A stretch of DNA of 64,000 bases. Source: Streptomyces sp. HUAS MG91. Its GTDB lineage: Bacteria; Actinomycetota; Actinomycetes; Streptomycetales; Streptomycetaceae. How positions within the stretch are numbered: position 1 is the stretch's first letter; each line of letters begins with the position of its first letter. The notes beneath the pieces are model-generated. The model was not told the origin of the DNA. It searched no databases and was given only the letters and a program-made list of their open reading frames with translations. The translations under genes were made by a program, and so were the position numbers. Shown one piece after another: positions 34,209 through 41,917 of the stretch. The DNA lies in assembly GCF_040529335.1 (NCBI RefSeq), contig NZ_CP159534.1:3286001-3350000 (forward strand). The letters are read 5' to 3'.

Positions 34209-34526
34209 GTTGATGCGCCTTTCTCCATGCCGATCCGTGCCGTGGGGGGCTCGGATCGACTGTGACGATCCTTCGGGCGTGGGGCCCTGGATGGATGGAG
34301 CTGTTGCCTACCGGGGTCAGCCGGTAAGGGCGCCCCCAGCGGACAGGGGTGGCGTCCGCCGGGCGGTCGTGAAGATCTATCACGCCGTTCCCGGTGATCG
34401 ACTCTGCCGACTGTGGCGTACAGCACAGGAAAAAGCGGTCAAACCGGCCCTGGCGCGCCATAGGCAGGCAGGGGCGGTGACCCGATCGTTATCCGGATTT
34501 GAGCGTCCGCTGAGCGAACGCGAAGC
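34209..34526 (-). promoter_or_regulatory. 318-bp leader region of the amino-acid permease gene
   Basis: No protein-coding gene is supported. Promoter elements for the permease should lie here. The RNA contains a closed multi-helix element detailed in the next entry. A weak GGAGAAAGG ribosome site lies near 34215-34225 in front of the ATG at 34208. Confidence 0.5.
34267..34376 (-). ncRNA. candidate structured cis-regulatory RNA upstream of the permease gene
   Basis: On the minus strand, GATCTTC (34376-34370) pairs with GAAGGATC (34274-34267) with a 1-nt bulge, closing a loop. Inside, GCGGAC/GTCCGC (34354-34359 with 34339-34344) and TACCGG/CCGGTA (34321-34326 with 34309-34314) form two further helices. 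The sequence GGTAGGCAACAGC after the second hairpin looks like a conserved single-stranded junction. The element is 110 nt, about 60 nt before the start codon. It is not a SAM-I, glycine, c-di-AMP or T-box element that I can match. An amino-acid-sensing riboswitch is conceivable. Confidence 0.4.
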
Positions 34527-35129
34527 TCACGGGAGCAGGGTCTCGACGAGCGTCTCCTGGAGGCCGCCGAGCCACAGGTACGCCATCACCATCGGCTTGC
34601 GCGGGTCCTCGTCGGGGAGGCGGTAGAGGAGGTCGGTGTCCTCCTCGTCGGTGATGTCGAGGCGGGTGCCGATCGCCAGGCGCAGGTCGTTGAGCGCGCG
34701 CATCCAGCGGACCGAGTCGTCCGGCGTGAGCTTCAGGACCGCGCCGCCGTCACCGGCCGGGACGAGACCGTCCAGGGAGCGGACCACGGCGAGGGCGTCG
34801 TCGCGCTTGCCGGCCCGCAGGTCGTTCTCGGTGAAGCGGCGGAACTCCGAGGAGTGCGCCTGGAGTTCGGCCTGCGAGGTCTGGTCCTCGGGCGCGCCCG
34901 GGCCGCCGTACGCGTCCGGGAAGAGCCGGTGGAGCACCGGGTCGGCGGGCGGCTCGCTGGGGCCCTCGGCGAACAGCTCGGCGAGCGGGTCGTCGGACAC
35001 CTCGCCGCCGGGCCCGGGGCCGATCAGCTCCAGGAGCTGGACGGCCAGCGAGCGGATGATGGAGATCTCGACGTCGTCGAGGGCGACGGCCGCGCCGCCG
35101 CCGGGGACCGGTTCGAAGTGCCCGGGCAA
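34527..35129 (-). CDS. DUF2017-family protein
   Basis: 200 aa with TTG start at 35129, one base after the clpS stop, so it is translationally coupled to clpS. The layout is GHFEPVPGGGAAVALDDVEISIIRSLAVQLLELIGP, a linker with acidic Pro-rich segments, then helical FRRFTENDLRAGKRDDALAVVRSLDGLV and WMRALNDLRLAIGTRLDITDEED. The family always follows clpS in actinobacteria and is thought to work with ClpS/ClpP proteolysis, but a biochemical role is not established. Confidence 0.85.
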   Translation of the reverse strand: MPGHFEPVPGGGAAVALDDVEISIIRSLAVQLLELIGPGPGGEVSDDPLAELFAEGPSEPPADPVLHRLFPDAYGGPGAPEDQTSQAELQAHSSEFRRFTENDLRAGKRDDALAVVRSLDGLVPAGDGGAVLKLTPDDSVRWMRALNDLRLAIGTRLDITDEEDTDLLYRLPDEDPRKPMVMAYLWLGGLQETLVETLLP

Positions 35130-35130
35130 T

Positions 35131-35448
35131 TTACTTCCGATCCTGTTGCAGCGTGGCCCACAGGCCGTAGCCGTGCATGGCCTGGACGTCCCGCTCCATC
35201 TCCTCGCGGCTGCCGGAGGAGACGACCGCGCGCCCCTTGTGGTGGACGTCCAGCATCAGCTCGGTGGCCTTGTCCTTGGAGTACCCGAAGTACGTCTGGA
35301 AGACATACGTCACGTAGCTCATGAGGTTGACCGGGTCGTTGTGGACGAGCGTGATCCAGGGGACGTCCGGCTCGGGGACCACGGAGAGATCCTCCGTCGT
35401 CTCGGGGCTTTCGATCTCAAGAGGTGCTGGAGCCGTCACACGGCCCAT
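35131..35448 (-). CDS. clpS: ATP-dependent Clp protease adaptor ClpS
   Basis: 105 aa from ATG 35448. After a ~25-residue flexible Pro/Glu tail comes the ClpS core: [47 protein letters not shown] (read in pieces), containing the N-degron pocket residues of the NDP..MSYV strand and the H near residue 70. It hands N-end-rule substrates to ClpAP/ClpCP. A longer in-frame start exists upstream but lacks a ribosome site. Followed by DUF2017. Divergent from pncB. Confidence 0.95.
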   Translation of the reverse strand: MGRVTAPAPLEIESPETTEDLSVVPEPDVPWITLVHNDPVNLMSYVTYVFQTYFGYSKDKATELMLDVHHKGRAVVSSGSREEMERDVQAMHGYGLWATLQQDRK

Positions 35449-35528
35449 GCTGCCACCAGGAGGGGGCCATCGCACAAACGGACCCAGAAATCGTCACCTT
35501 GACGCTAATTCGGGGTAGCATCATCGTC

Positions 35529-36857
35529 ATGAACACAGCGGACCTTGGCCTGCCGGTGGATGTTCCGTCGACAGCGCTCTTCACCGACCACTACGAGCTG
35601 ACCATGCTGCAGGCCGCCCTCCACGGGGGCACGGCCGACCGGCGTTCGGTCTTCGAGGTCTTCACCCGCCGGCTGCCCGAGGGCCGCCGCTACGGCGTCG
35701 TCGCGGGCACCGGGCGCGTCCTCGACGCCGTGGAGAACTTCCGGTTCGACGCGGGCGTCCTGAACTTCCTGCGCGAGCGGAACGTGGTCGACGAGCCGAC
35801 CCTCGCCTGGCTCGCGGACTACCGGTTCTCCGGCGACATCTGGGGCTACCCCGAGGGCGAGGTCTACTTCCCCGGCTCCCCCGTGCTGCGCGTCGAGGGC
35901 TCCTTCGCCGAGTGCGTGCTGCTGGAGACGGTGATCCTGTCGATCCTCAACCACGACTCGGCGATCGCCGCGGCCGCCTCCCGGATGTCCTCGGCCGCCG
36001 GGGACCGCCCGCTGATCGAGATGGGCGCCCGGCGCACCCACGAGCTGGCCGCCGTCGCCGCCTCGCGCGCCGCCTACGTGGGCGGTTTCGCGACGACCTC
36101 GGACCTCGCGGCCGGGTTCCGGTACGGGATCCCGACGGTCGGCACCAGCGCCCACGCGTTCACCCTGCTGCACGACTCCGAGCGGGACGCCTTCCGGGCC
36201 CAGATCGACTCCCTCGGCGAGGGCACGACGCTGCTCGTGGACACGTACGACGTCCAGGAGGCCGTGAAGACGGCCGTCGAGATCGCCGGGCCGAAGCTGG
36301 GCGCCGTCCGGATCGACTCGGGCGACCTGCTGCTCGTCGCGCACCGGGTGCGCGAGCAGCTCGACGAGCTCGGCGCCAAGGACACCAAGATCGTGGTCAC
36401 CTCCGACCTCGACGAGTACGCCATCGCCTCGCTCGCGGCCGCGCCCGTGGACGCGTACGGCGTCGGCACCCAGCTGGTGACCGGCTCGGGGCACCCGACC
36501 TGCTCCATGGTCTACAAGCTGGTGGCGCGCGCCGAGTCCGCCGATCCCGACGCACCGCTGACGGCGGTCGCGAAGAAGTCGGCGGGCGGCAAGACGTCCG
36601 TCGGCGGCCGCAAGTGGGCGGCGCGCCGCCTGGACCGGAACGGGGTCGCGGAGGCCGAGGTGCTCGGCACCGGCGCCGTGCCGGCCGAGCTGGCCGACCG
36701 GCAGCTGCTCGTCGAGCTGGTCCGGGGCGGCGAGGTCGTGGCCCGGGAGCCCCTCGACGCAGTGCGCGAGCGGCACATCGCCGTGCGCGACGGGCTGCCG
36801 CTGTCGGCGACGCAGCTCTCGCGGGGCGAGGCCGTGATCCCGACCGAATACCAGTAA
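35529..36857 (+). CDS. pncB: nicotinate phosphoribosyltransferase
   Basis: 442 aa. The start TALFTDHYELTMLQAAL is the family signature. PRPP-binding and catalytic segments follow: EMGARRTHELAAVAASRAAYVGGFATTSD and GTSAHAFTLL (His phosphorylation), VDTYDV, LGAVRIDSGDLL and VDAYGVGTQL. It joins nicotinate with PRPP to nicotinate mononucleotide for NAD salvage. It is 99 bp upstream of the nicotinamidase gene on the same strand, which makes the nicotinate it uses, so the two form a salvage operon. Start chosen at the ATG after a GGGGTAG-like region; the longer upstream ORF is less likely. Confidence 0.95.
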   Translation: MNTADLGLPVDVPSTALFTDHYELTMLQAALHGGTADRRSVFEVFTRRLPEGRRYGVVAGTGRVLDAVENFRFDAGVLNFLRERNVVDEPTLAWLADYRFSGDIWGYPEGEVYFPGSPVLRVEGSFAECVLLETVILSILNHDSAIAAAASRMSSAAGDRPLIEMGARRTHELAAVAASRAAYVGGFATTSDLAAGFRYGIPTVGTSAHAFTLLHDSERDAFRAQIDSLGEGTTLLVDTYDVQEAVKTAVEIAGPKLGAVRIDSGDLLLVAHRVREQLDELGAKDTKIVVTSDLDEYAIASLAAAPVDAYGVGTQLVTGSGHPTCSMVYKLVARAESADPDAPLTAVAKKSAGGKTSVGGRKWAARRLDRNGVAEAEVLGTGAVPAELADRQLLVELVRGGEVVAREPLDAVRERHIAVRDGLPLSATQLSRGEAVIPTEYQ

Positions 36858-36956
36858 CCGCCCGGTTCCGCGCCCCAATTGCCCTCTCCCGCAAGCCACT
36901 TGAACCTTCTACGCTCGTAGCCTCACGGTCCCGCCATCTCGCTAAGGAAACCGCCC

Positions 36957-37547
36957 ATGCGCCGCGCCTTGATCGTCGTAGACGTGCAGAACGACTTCTG
37001 CGAGGGCGGCAGCCTCGCGGTGGCGGGGGGTGCCGATGTCGCTGCCGCGATCACCGATCTCATCGGGCAGGCCGGCGGCGGTGGCTACCAGCACGTCGTC
37101 GCCACCCGCGATCACCACATCGCGCCCGGGAACCACTTCGCGGACGCCCCGGACTACCGGCACTCGTGGCCCGCGCACTGCGTCGCCGGGACCGAGGGCG
37201 TGGGGTTCCACCCGAACTTCGCGCCGGTGATCGCGTCCGGGGCGATCGACGCGGTCTTCTCCAAGGGGGCGTACGCGGCGGCGTACAGCGGGTTCGAGGG
37301 CGCGGACGAGAACGGGGTGTCGCTCGCGGAGTGGCTGCGCCGGCGGGAGATCACCGAGGTGGACGTGGTCGGGATCGCCACCGATCACTGTGTGCGGGCC
37401 ACCGCGCTGGACGCCGCGCGGGAGGGGTTCCGTACGCAGGTGCTGCTCGATCTCACCGCGGGGGTCGCTGCCGCCACTACCGAGGCCGCGCTCGCCGAGA
37501 TGAAGGATGCCGGAGTCGAACTCACCGGTCAGCCCGTCGTGGCCTAG
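36957..37547 (+). CDS. pncA: nicotinamidase/isochorismatase family
   Basis: 196 aa. Catalytic triad positions: Asp in ALIVVDVQNDFCEGG (~8), Lys in the FSKGAYAAAYSGFEG region, and Cys in GIATDHCVRATALDA (~137). The metal-binding DHHIAPGNHFAD (H-x-H type) stands at ~45-60. Turns nicotinamide into nicotinate. Works directly with PncB upstream. A TAAGGAAACC ribosome site precedes the ATG. Followed at once by a family-B repeat and a convergent gene. Confidence 0.94.
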   Translation: MRRALIVVDVQNDFCEGGSLAVAGGADVAAAITDLIGQAGGGGYQHVVATRDHHIAPGNHFADAPDYRHSWPAHCVAGTEGVGFHPNFAPVIASGAIDAVFSKGAYAAAYSGFEGADENGVSLAEWLRRREITEVDVVGIATDHCVRATALDAAREGFRTQVLLDLTAGVAAATTEAALAEMKDAGVELTGQPVVA

Positions 37548-37550
37548 GAC

Positions 37551-37603
37551 ACGGGGCTCCGCCCCGGACCCCGCTCCTCAAACGCCGGAGGGGCTGATTT
37601 TGA
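37551..37603. repeat. dispersed repeat family B, copy 2
   Basis: CGGGGCTCCGCCCCGGAC, then CGCTCCTCAAACGCCGGAGG and GGCTGATTTTGAGG. It resembles the copy at 11042-11091. It begins 3 bp after the pncA stop, and its other end includes the stop codon and last codons of the convergent hypothetical gene (37578-37895). Confidence 0.8.
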
Positions 37604-37895
37604 GGGCCCGTATCGAGCGCCAGAGGGCCGCCTCCGTCGGGTCCGGGGCCTCGCGCCAGACCAGGCCGTCGGGGTGGTGGAGGACCGCGGTGATCTCGTC
37701 CGGGGTCGGCGGGTGCTGGTTGCCCCGCAGGTAGACCGCGCGCAGGCCCAGATTGCGCAGGCGGGTCAGGGCGCGGGCGCGGTTCACGGCGTGGACCAGG
37801 ACCCGTACGGCGCCCTCTCCGGGGCCGGGCGCGGGCAGCGTCAGCGCCACCACCACACTGCCGCCGGGCAGCTTGCAGAACCCTCCTGCGGACAT
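37578..37895 (-). CDS. conserved hypothetical protein whose 3' end lies in a family-B repeat
   Basis: 105 aa (ATG 37895; GTG 37904 also possible). Basic, globular, with GGSVVVALTLPAPG, an Arg/Leu-rich helix AVRVLVHAVNRARALTRLRNLG and YLRGNQHPPTPDEITAVLHHPDGLVWREAPD. No signal or membrane segment. The C-terminus ALKISPSGV and the TGA stop are encoded by the repeat B element, suggesting the original gene end was replaced or extended. I do not recognise a family. Confidence 0.6.
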   Translation of the reverse strand: MSAGGFCKLPGGSVVVALTLPAPGPGEGAVRVLVHAVNRARALTRLRNLGLRAVYLRGNQHPPTPDEITAVLHHPDGLVWREAPDPTEAALWRSIRALKISPSGV

Positions 37896-37957
37896 ACCTG
37901 TCACACCCCCGTGAGACGTCGTGTCAATAAGGAACTCACAGGACGCACCTAAACACG

Positions 37958-38002
37958 ATCGGCCGCGACCCGCTAGCCCTAGCTAGAAAAGTCGCGGCCG
38001 AT
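37958..38002 (-). terminator. terminator after the M6 protease gene
   Basis: 12-bp stem ATCGGCCGCGAC / GTCGCGGCCGAT with a 21-nt loop that can itself fold (CTAG motifs). It lies 28 bp beyond the protease stop on the minus strand. Confidence 0.75.
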
Positions 38003-38029
38003 ACGTCTTTGACCTGGGGTTTTACAAGA

Positions 38030-40375
38030 TCACCGGGTGGAGGGGCCCACCTTGACCGTGATCGAGGAGCCGTCCAGGGGCTGGTTCAGGACAGAGATCC
38101 GGGTGTTGGTGTCAGTTGTCTTGACACTTCCGTTCGGGTTCTCCGCGTACCAGTAGGTGCCCTTGCGGTCGTCGAAGACCGGGTTGCCGAGCTGCGGCTT
38201 GATCTTGGTCGCGACGCCCAGCTTGTGCAGGGTCATGCCCGGGACCGGGTACCAGCCGAAGGCAGCGTCGTACGGGGTGATCTTGTTGGAGATCAGCTTG
38301 CCGTCCGCCCACTTCATCGGCTTCGCGTGCGCGTCGATCGGCAGGATCAGGCCCTGGCCCGGGTGCTGGCCGACGTTGTTGTTGCGCTGCGAGGTGTCCC
38401 ACTGCCAGATGACCAGGCCGGGACGGTACTGGTAGTGCTCGACCCAGTTCTGCTTCGCGCCGCCGTCGCGCCAGCCGAAGTTGTACGGGCCGACCTTGAG
38501 GGTCTTGTCGTACGACTCGTACTGGCGGTTCTCGGCGATGTAGAACTGCGGGAAGTCGCCGCTGATCGAGGCGCCGACGCGGGAGAAGCCGTGGCTCGTC
38601 CAGCCGGCCTGCTCGGACTCGGCGTCGTCGGCGAACAGGGTCGCACCGTCGGCCTTGACCGCGAGGTTGTCGAACGCGAAGCCCATCTGGGCCACGCCGC
38701 CGTCGGTCTTGTAGCGGAAGCGGACGTCGATCTTCTGGCCCGCGTAGGCGTCCAGCGGGAAGACCAGGTGCTGGAACTTGCCGTTGGTGCCGGTCAGGGC
38801 CGGCTTGTCGCCGCCGTCGCGCGGGATGGCCTGGCCGTCGGCGGTGCCGTCGATCGTCTGCCAGCTCGCGCCGCCGTCGGTGGACACCTGCGTGTACAGG
38901 TAGTCGTAGTCCTTCTCGATGTCGTACCAGCCGTCGAGTTCGAGCGAGCCGGTCTTCTTGCCGGTCAGATCGACCGTGCGCGACAGGGTGTTGTCGAGGT
39001 CGTCGCCGTAGTCCGACCACCACTGCTTGCTGCCCTGCGCGGGCTGCACGATGTTCGTGGTGACGTTCTTCTTGGGCAGTTCGACGACCAGCGCCTGCTT
39101 CAGCTTGGTGTTGTACTCCGAAACACCCAGCTTGTGCACCGAGTTGGTGGCGGCCTTGGCCTTGTCGTAGTTGAGCCAGCCCAGCTGGAGCTTGTCCCAG
39201 GCGGTCATGTCGCCCGGCATGTCGCCGATGGCGTCCTTGCCGGTGCCGAGCCAGGAACCGGCCGACATCAGCGACCAGAAGCCGACCGAGTTCTCGCCGA
39301 TGTACGTGGTGTCGTACAGGTCGGGCAGGCCGAGGTCGTGGCCGTACTCGTGGGCGAAGACGCCGAGGCCGCCGTTCTCCGGCTGCATCGTGTAGTCGCC
39401 GACCCAGATGCCGGTGTCGCCGACCGGGGTGCCGCCCGCCTTGAAGCCCGCGGGGCCGGTGTTGCCGTCGTCGCGGCTGTAGGCGTAGCCGCGGTGCGCC
39501 CACAGGGCGTCCTCGCCCTGGACGCCGCCGCCCGCGGACTCGTCCTCGCCGGCGTGCACGATCTGGAAGTGGTCGATGTAGCCGTCGGGCTCGTTGAAGT
39601 TGCCGTCGTTGTCGTGGTCCGTACGGTCCCACTGGTCGTACTTGGCGAGGTCGGCCTTGATGTCGGCGTCCGACTTGCCGGCCGCCTTCTGCTGCGCGAC
39701 CCACGCGTTCACGCCGTCGCGGACCAGGTCCTCGACGGTCGGGCAGTTGGAGGCGCCGCAGTAGTTGGAGCCGTACCGGGCCTCGTTGTAGTCGACCTTG
39801 ACCCAGTCGGAGACCTCACCGTCGACCGAGTAGCGGCCCGACGAGGTCTTCTCGTAGTACGTCTTGAGGGAGTCGACGCCCTTGCCCGAGCCGAAGTACA
39901 GGTCCTGGAAGTGACCCTTGTCGTAGTCCTTCTGCCAGGCCGTGCTGTTGTCCTTGCTGCGGTCCGGCTCGGCTATCTCGTTGTGCAGCGGGCCGGCGTC
40001 GCCGCCGTACTTGCTGTCGACCTTGTCGCCGAACTCGACCAGGATCGTGAAGATCTGGTCGGTGCGCTCACGGCCCAGCTCGACGTACTTGTCCTTGCCG
40101 AGCTTGACGACCTTCGAGCCGTTCTTCTCCTGGACCTTCGAACTGCCCTTGAGCACCTGCTCCAGGGCCGTCTGCCGCTGCTCGGCCTGCTGCCGGCTGA
40201 ACGGGCCGTCGATGACATGGCCCTTGCCCTGGTAGCTGTCGCCGTGCGAGCCGCTCGGCGGGGCGGCCGGGCTGTCGGCCTGCGCGGTGGTCGCCGCTAT
40301 GGAACCGGTGGCCGCGGTGGCGGCCAGGGTCACGAGCACGGCGGCGGATCTCAACGCCCGTCTCTTGGTGGTCAC
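38030..40375 (-). CDS. secreted M6-family metalloprotease (immune inhibitor A-like)
   Basis: 781 aa from GTG 40375 (GGAGGG 13 nt before). Signal peptide: TTKRRALRSAAVLVTLAATAATG...AQA (~1-35). A pro-region precedes the M6 domain: FTILVEFGDKVD and the zinc motif VFAHEYGHDLGLPDLYD (H-E-x-x-H, ~ residue 312), followed by SVGFWSLMSAGSWLG. A C-terminal beta-sandwich (~560-760) with QKIDVRFRYKTDGG and AVKADGATLFADDAE is typical for binding. It degrades proteins outside the cell. The long N-terminal ORF extension upstream is not plausible. Divergent from the small membrane gene at 40721, with a 345-bp gap. Confidence 0.92.
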   Translation of the reverse strand: MTTKRRALRSAAVLVTLAATAATGSIAATTAQADSPAAPPSGSHGDSYQGKGHVIDGPFSRQQAEQRQTALEQVLKGSSKVQEKNGSKVVKLGKDKYVELGRERTDQIFTILVEFGDKVDSKYGGDAGPLHNEIAEPDRSKDNSTAWQKDYDKGHFQDLYFGSGKGVDSLKTYYEKTSSGRYSVDGEVSDWVKVDYNEARYGSNYCGASNCPTVEDLVRDGVNAWVAQQKAAGKSDADIKADLAKYDQWDRTDHDNDGNFNEPDGYIDHFQIVHAGEDESAGGGVQGEDALWAHRGYAYSRDDGNTGPAGFKAGGTPVGDTGIWVGDYTMQPENGGLGVFAHEYGHDLGLPDLYDTTYIGENSVGFWSLMSAGSWLGTGKDAIGDMPGDMTAWDKLQLGWLNYDKAKAATNSVHKLGVSEYNTKLKQALVVELPKKNVTTNIVQPAQGSKQWWSDYGDDLDNTLSRTVDLTGKKTGSLELDGWYDIEKDYDYLYTQVSTDGGASWQTIDGTADGQAIPRDGGDKPALTGTNGKFQHLVFPLDAYAGQKIDVRFRYKTDGGVAQMGFAFDNLAVKADGATLFADDAESEQAGWTSHGFSRVGASISGDFPQFYIAENRQYESYDKTLKVGPYNFGWRDGGAKQNWVEHYQYRPGLVIWQWDTSQRNNNVGQHPGQGLILPIDAHAKPMKWADGKLISNKITPYDAAFGWYPVPGMTLHKLGVATKIKPQLGNPVFDDRKGTYWYAENPNGSVKTTDTNTRISVLNQPLDGSSITVKVGPSTR

Positions 40376-40720
40376 TTGAGTCTTTCCCTCCTCCGTGGCG
40401 GAAAGCCACGCATCACAAGTGACGCCATTTGACCGGAGGTAGGAAAGAATTAACAGACCTTGACTGTGACATGTGCGTTGCATTATGCAGCGCGGCGGAT
40501 CCGGTATCCGGACAGTGCTCCCAGTACAACGGGCGCGCTCGAACGTCCACTTGGTGGACTGAATGACTCCGTGCGCCCCCCATGCACCTGCACCGTGGGT
40601 AAGGTCATGCTTACTGGTCGTTCCACTCGGGCACACGTCGGATTAGAGTTGGGGCACGGTGGGCCACGAGCCCCGGACGCCCCGCCCTGCTCCCCCGCTG
40701 TCACGAGGACGGACATCGCC
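40376..40720. promoter_or_regulatory. 345-bp divergent intergenic region
   Basis: Between the M6 protease gene (minus) and a small membrane gene (plus). On the plus strand, TTGACT (40460-40465) and TATGCA (40484-40489) are spaced by 18 nt, a plausible housekeeping promoter. TGCATTATGCA at 40479-40489 is an 11-bp palindrome next to it that could bind a regulator. The rest is ordinary GC-rich sequence; no further gene is supported. Confidence 0.5.
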
Positions 40721-40972
40721 ATGCCTCGACCGACTGTCGCACAGCTCGCCTACGGTTCGGCCACCGTCGTACTGTCCACCATCGCCATGCTGCTGCTGTC
40801 GCAGACCAGTTCGGGACCGGGCGTCGGCGTCATCGCCATGTCGGCGGTCATCCTGGGTCTGTTCGTGGCGCTGAGCGTGCCCAAGCCGAAGCAGACGCCC
40901 GCGCCGGAGGCCGACGCCGCGTCGGAGCAGGCGCGCGAGCGGGAGCCGGTGCACGAGACGGCGGGCCCGTGA
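40721..40972 (+). CDS. small conserved membrane protein, function unknown
   Basis: 83 aa from ATG 40721. Two helices: VAQLAYGSATVVLSTIAMLLL (~5-25) and VGVIAMSAVILGLFVALSV (~35-53), then a charged tail (PKPKQTPAPEADAASEQARERE). The upstream frame is open but has no start context. It is convergent with an RDD gene only 33 bp away. Similar small proteins occur widely in Streptomyces with no known role. Confidence 0.7.
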   Translation: MPRPTVAQLAYGSATVVLSTIAMLLLSQTSSGPGVGVIAMSAVILGLFVALSVPKPKQTPAPEADAASEQAREREPVHETAGP

Positions 40973-41005
40973 GCCACGGACCCGCCGGTCGTACGCGCCG
41001 CACGG

Positions 41006-41647
41006 TCAGCCGCTGCTGACCACCACGGTCTTGGCCGCCTTGTCGTGCAGGCCCTGCTTGTAGGGCTTGTCGAAGAAGCTCCAGCCGCCGCAGATGGCGG
41101 TCCAGATGCAGGCGCAGCAGAAGGCGAACGGAACCCACAGCACGAGCGCCCGGACCAGATTGGTCTGGGCGCTCGGCGTCGCGCCGTTGTCCAGGTTGGC
41201 CACGCGCAGCTTCAGCAGCCGCTTGCCGAGCGTCTGGCCCGTCCTCGACATCAGGATGACGTCGTACGCGATGTAGAGGACGGCCGTCAGGATCGAGGAG
41301 CCGGCCTGCTTGCCCGCGTTGATGTTGTCGCCGTCGGTGCTGAAGCTGGTGATGTCGAACGCCCAGGACAGCAGGCCGACGATGATGCCGATCAGCACCA
41401 TGTCGATGATGCGGGCGAGGACGCGGCGGCCGCTCTCGGCGAGTGGGGGCATGCCGGCCAGGGGGTCGCCCGGGCCGGGGCCTCCGGCTCCGTACGGGTC
41501 GCTGTTGTACGGGGGCGGGGGCGGGGCCGTGTTGTCGTAGGGGTTCTGGGGCTGCGGGCCCTGGGGGTTGTCGTACGGCGAGCCGCCACCCTGGTTCGTC
41601 GGCGGAGGCTTGCGGAACGGGTCGTCGTCCGGCGGTTCGGTACTCAT
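41006..41647 (-). CDS. RDD-family membrane protein
   Basis: 213 aa. The first ~80 residues are a low-complexity Pro/Asn/Gln/Tyr-rich cytosolic tail. The RDD domain follows with its name-giving residues in GRRVLARIIDMVLIGIIVGLL, then YIAYDVILMSRTGQTLGKRLLKLRV and WVPFAFCCACIWTAICGGWSFFDK. Three helices expected. Members are often membrane proteins of uncertain function, some Na+/H+ antiport-related. Next gene upstream on the same strand is another RDD protein, separated by repeats. Confidence 0.85.
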   Translation of the reverse strand: MSTEPPDDDPFRKPPPTNQGGGSPYDNPQGPQPQNPYDNTAPPPPPYNSDPYGAGGPGPGDPLAGMPPLAESGRRVLARIIDMVLIGIIVGLLSWAFDITSFSTDGDNINAGKQAGSSILTAVLYIAYDVILMSRTGQTLGKRLLKLRVANLDNGATPSAQTNLVRALVLWVPFAFCCACIWTAICGGWSFFDKPYKQGLHDKAAKTVVVSSG

Positions 41648-41744
41648 GGCCCGAGTGGACCGCGATCCCGTGCCCTACGCATCCGGCGGGCCGCCGTCCG
41701 GATGACCCGGGGTTCGATTCCGGCCGCACACGGGTGCGGGCTCC

Positions 41745-41836
41745 TCGCGCAGTTCCCCGCGCCCCTGAGGCAGGCGCTTCGCGCCGCCTCCCCTGGGCGA
41801 GCGGAGCTCGCTTCAGGGGCGCGGGGAACTGCGCGA
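41745..41836. repeat. inverted pair of family-A repeats
   Basis: Arms 41745-41766 (plus) and 41815-41836 (minus) are complete cores. The 48-nt spacer holds nested palindromes (GCGCTTCGCGC; GCGAGCGGAGCTCGC). It lies in the 270-bp gap between the two RDD genes, so it may end transcription of the upstream one. Confidence 0.85.
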
Positions 41837-41917
41837 GAAGAGGCCGCCGGGCCGCGGACGAACGAACAACCCGGCAAGGGCGCGGGGAGCCGAACGGCCC
41901 GGTCCCGCCCGGTAGGG

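Noticed and set aside
34267..34376. Known amino-acid or SAM riboswitch before the permease
   Set aside because: Junction and P1 sequences do not fit SAM-I/IV, glycine, T-box or c-di-AMP consensus as I know them; kept only as an unassigned element.
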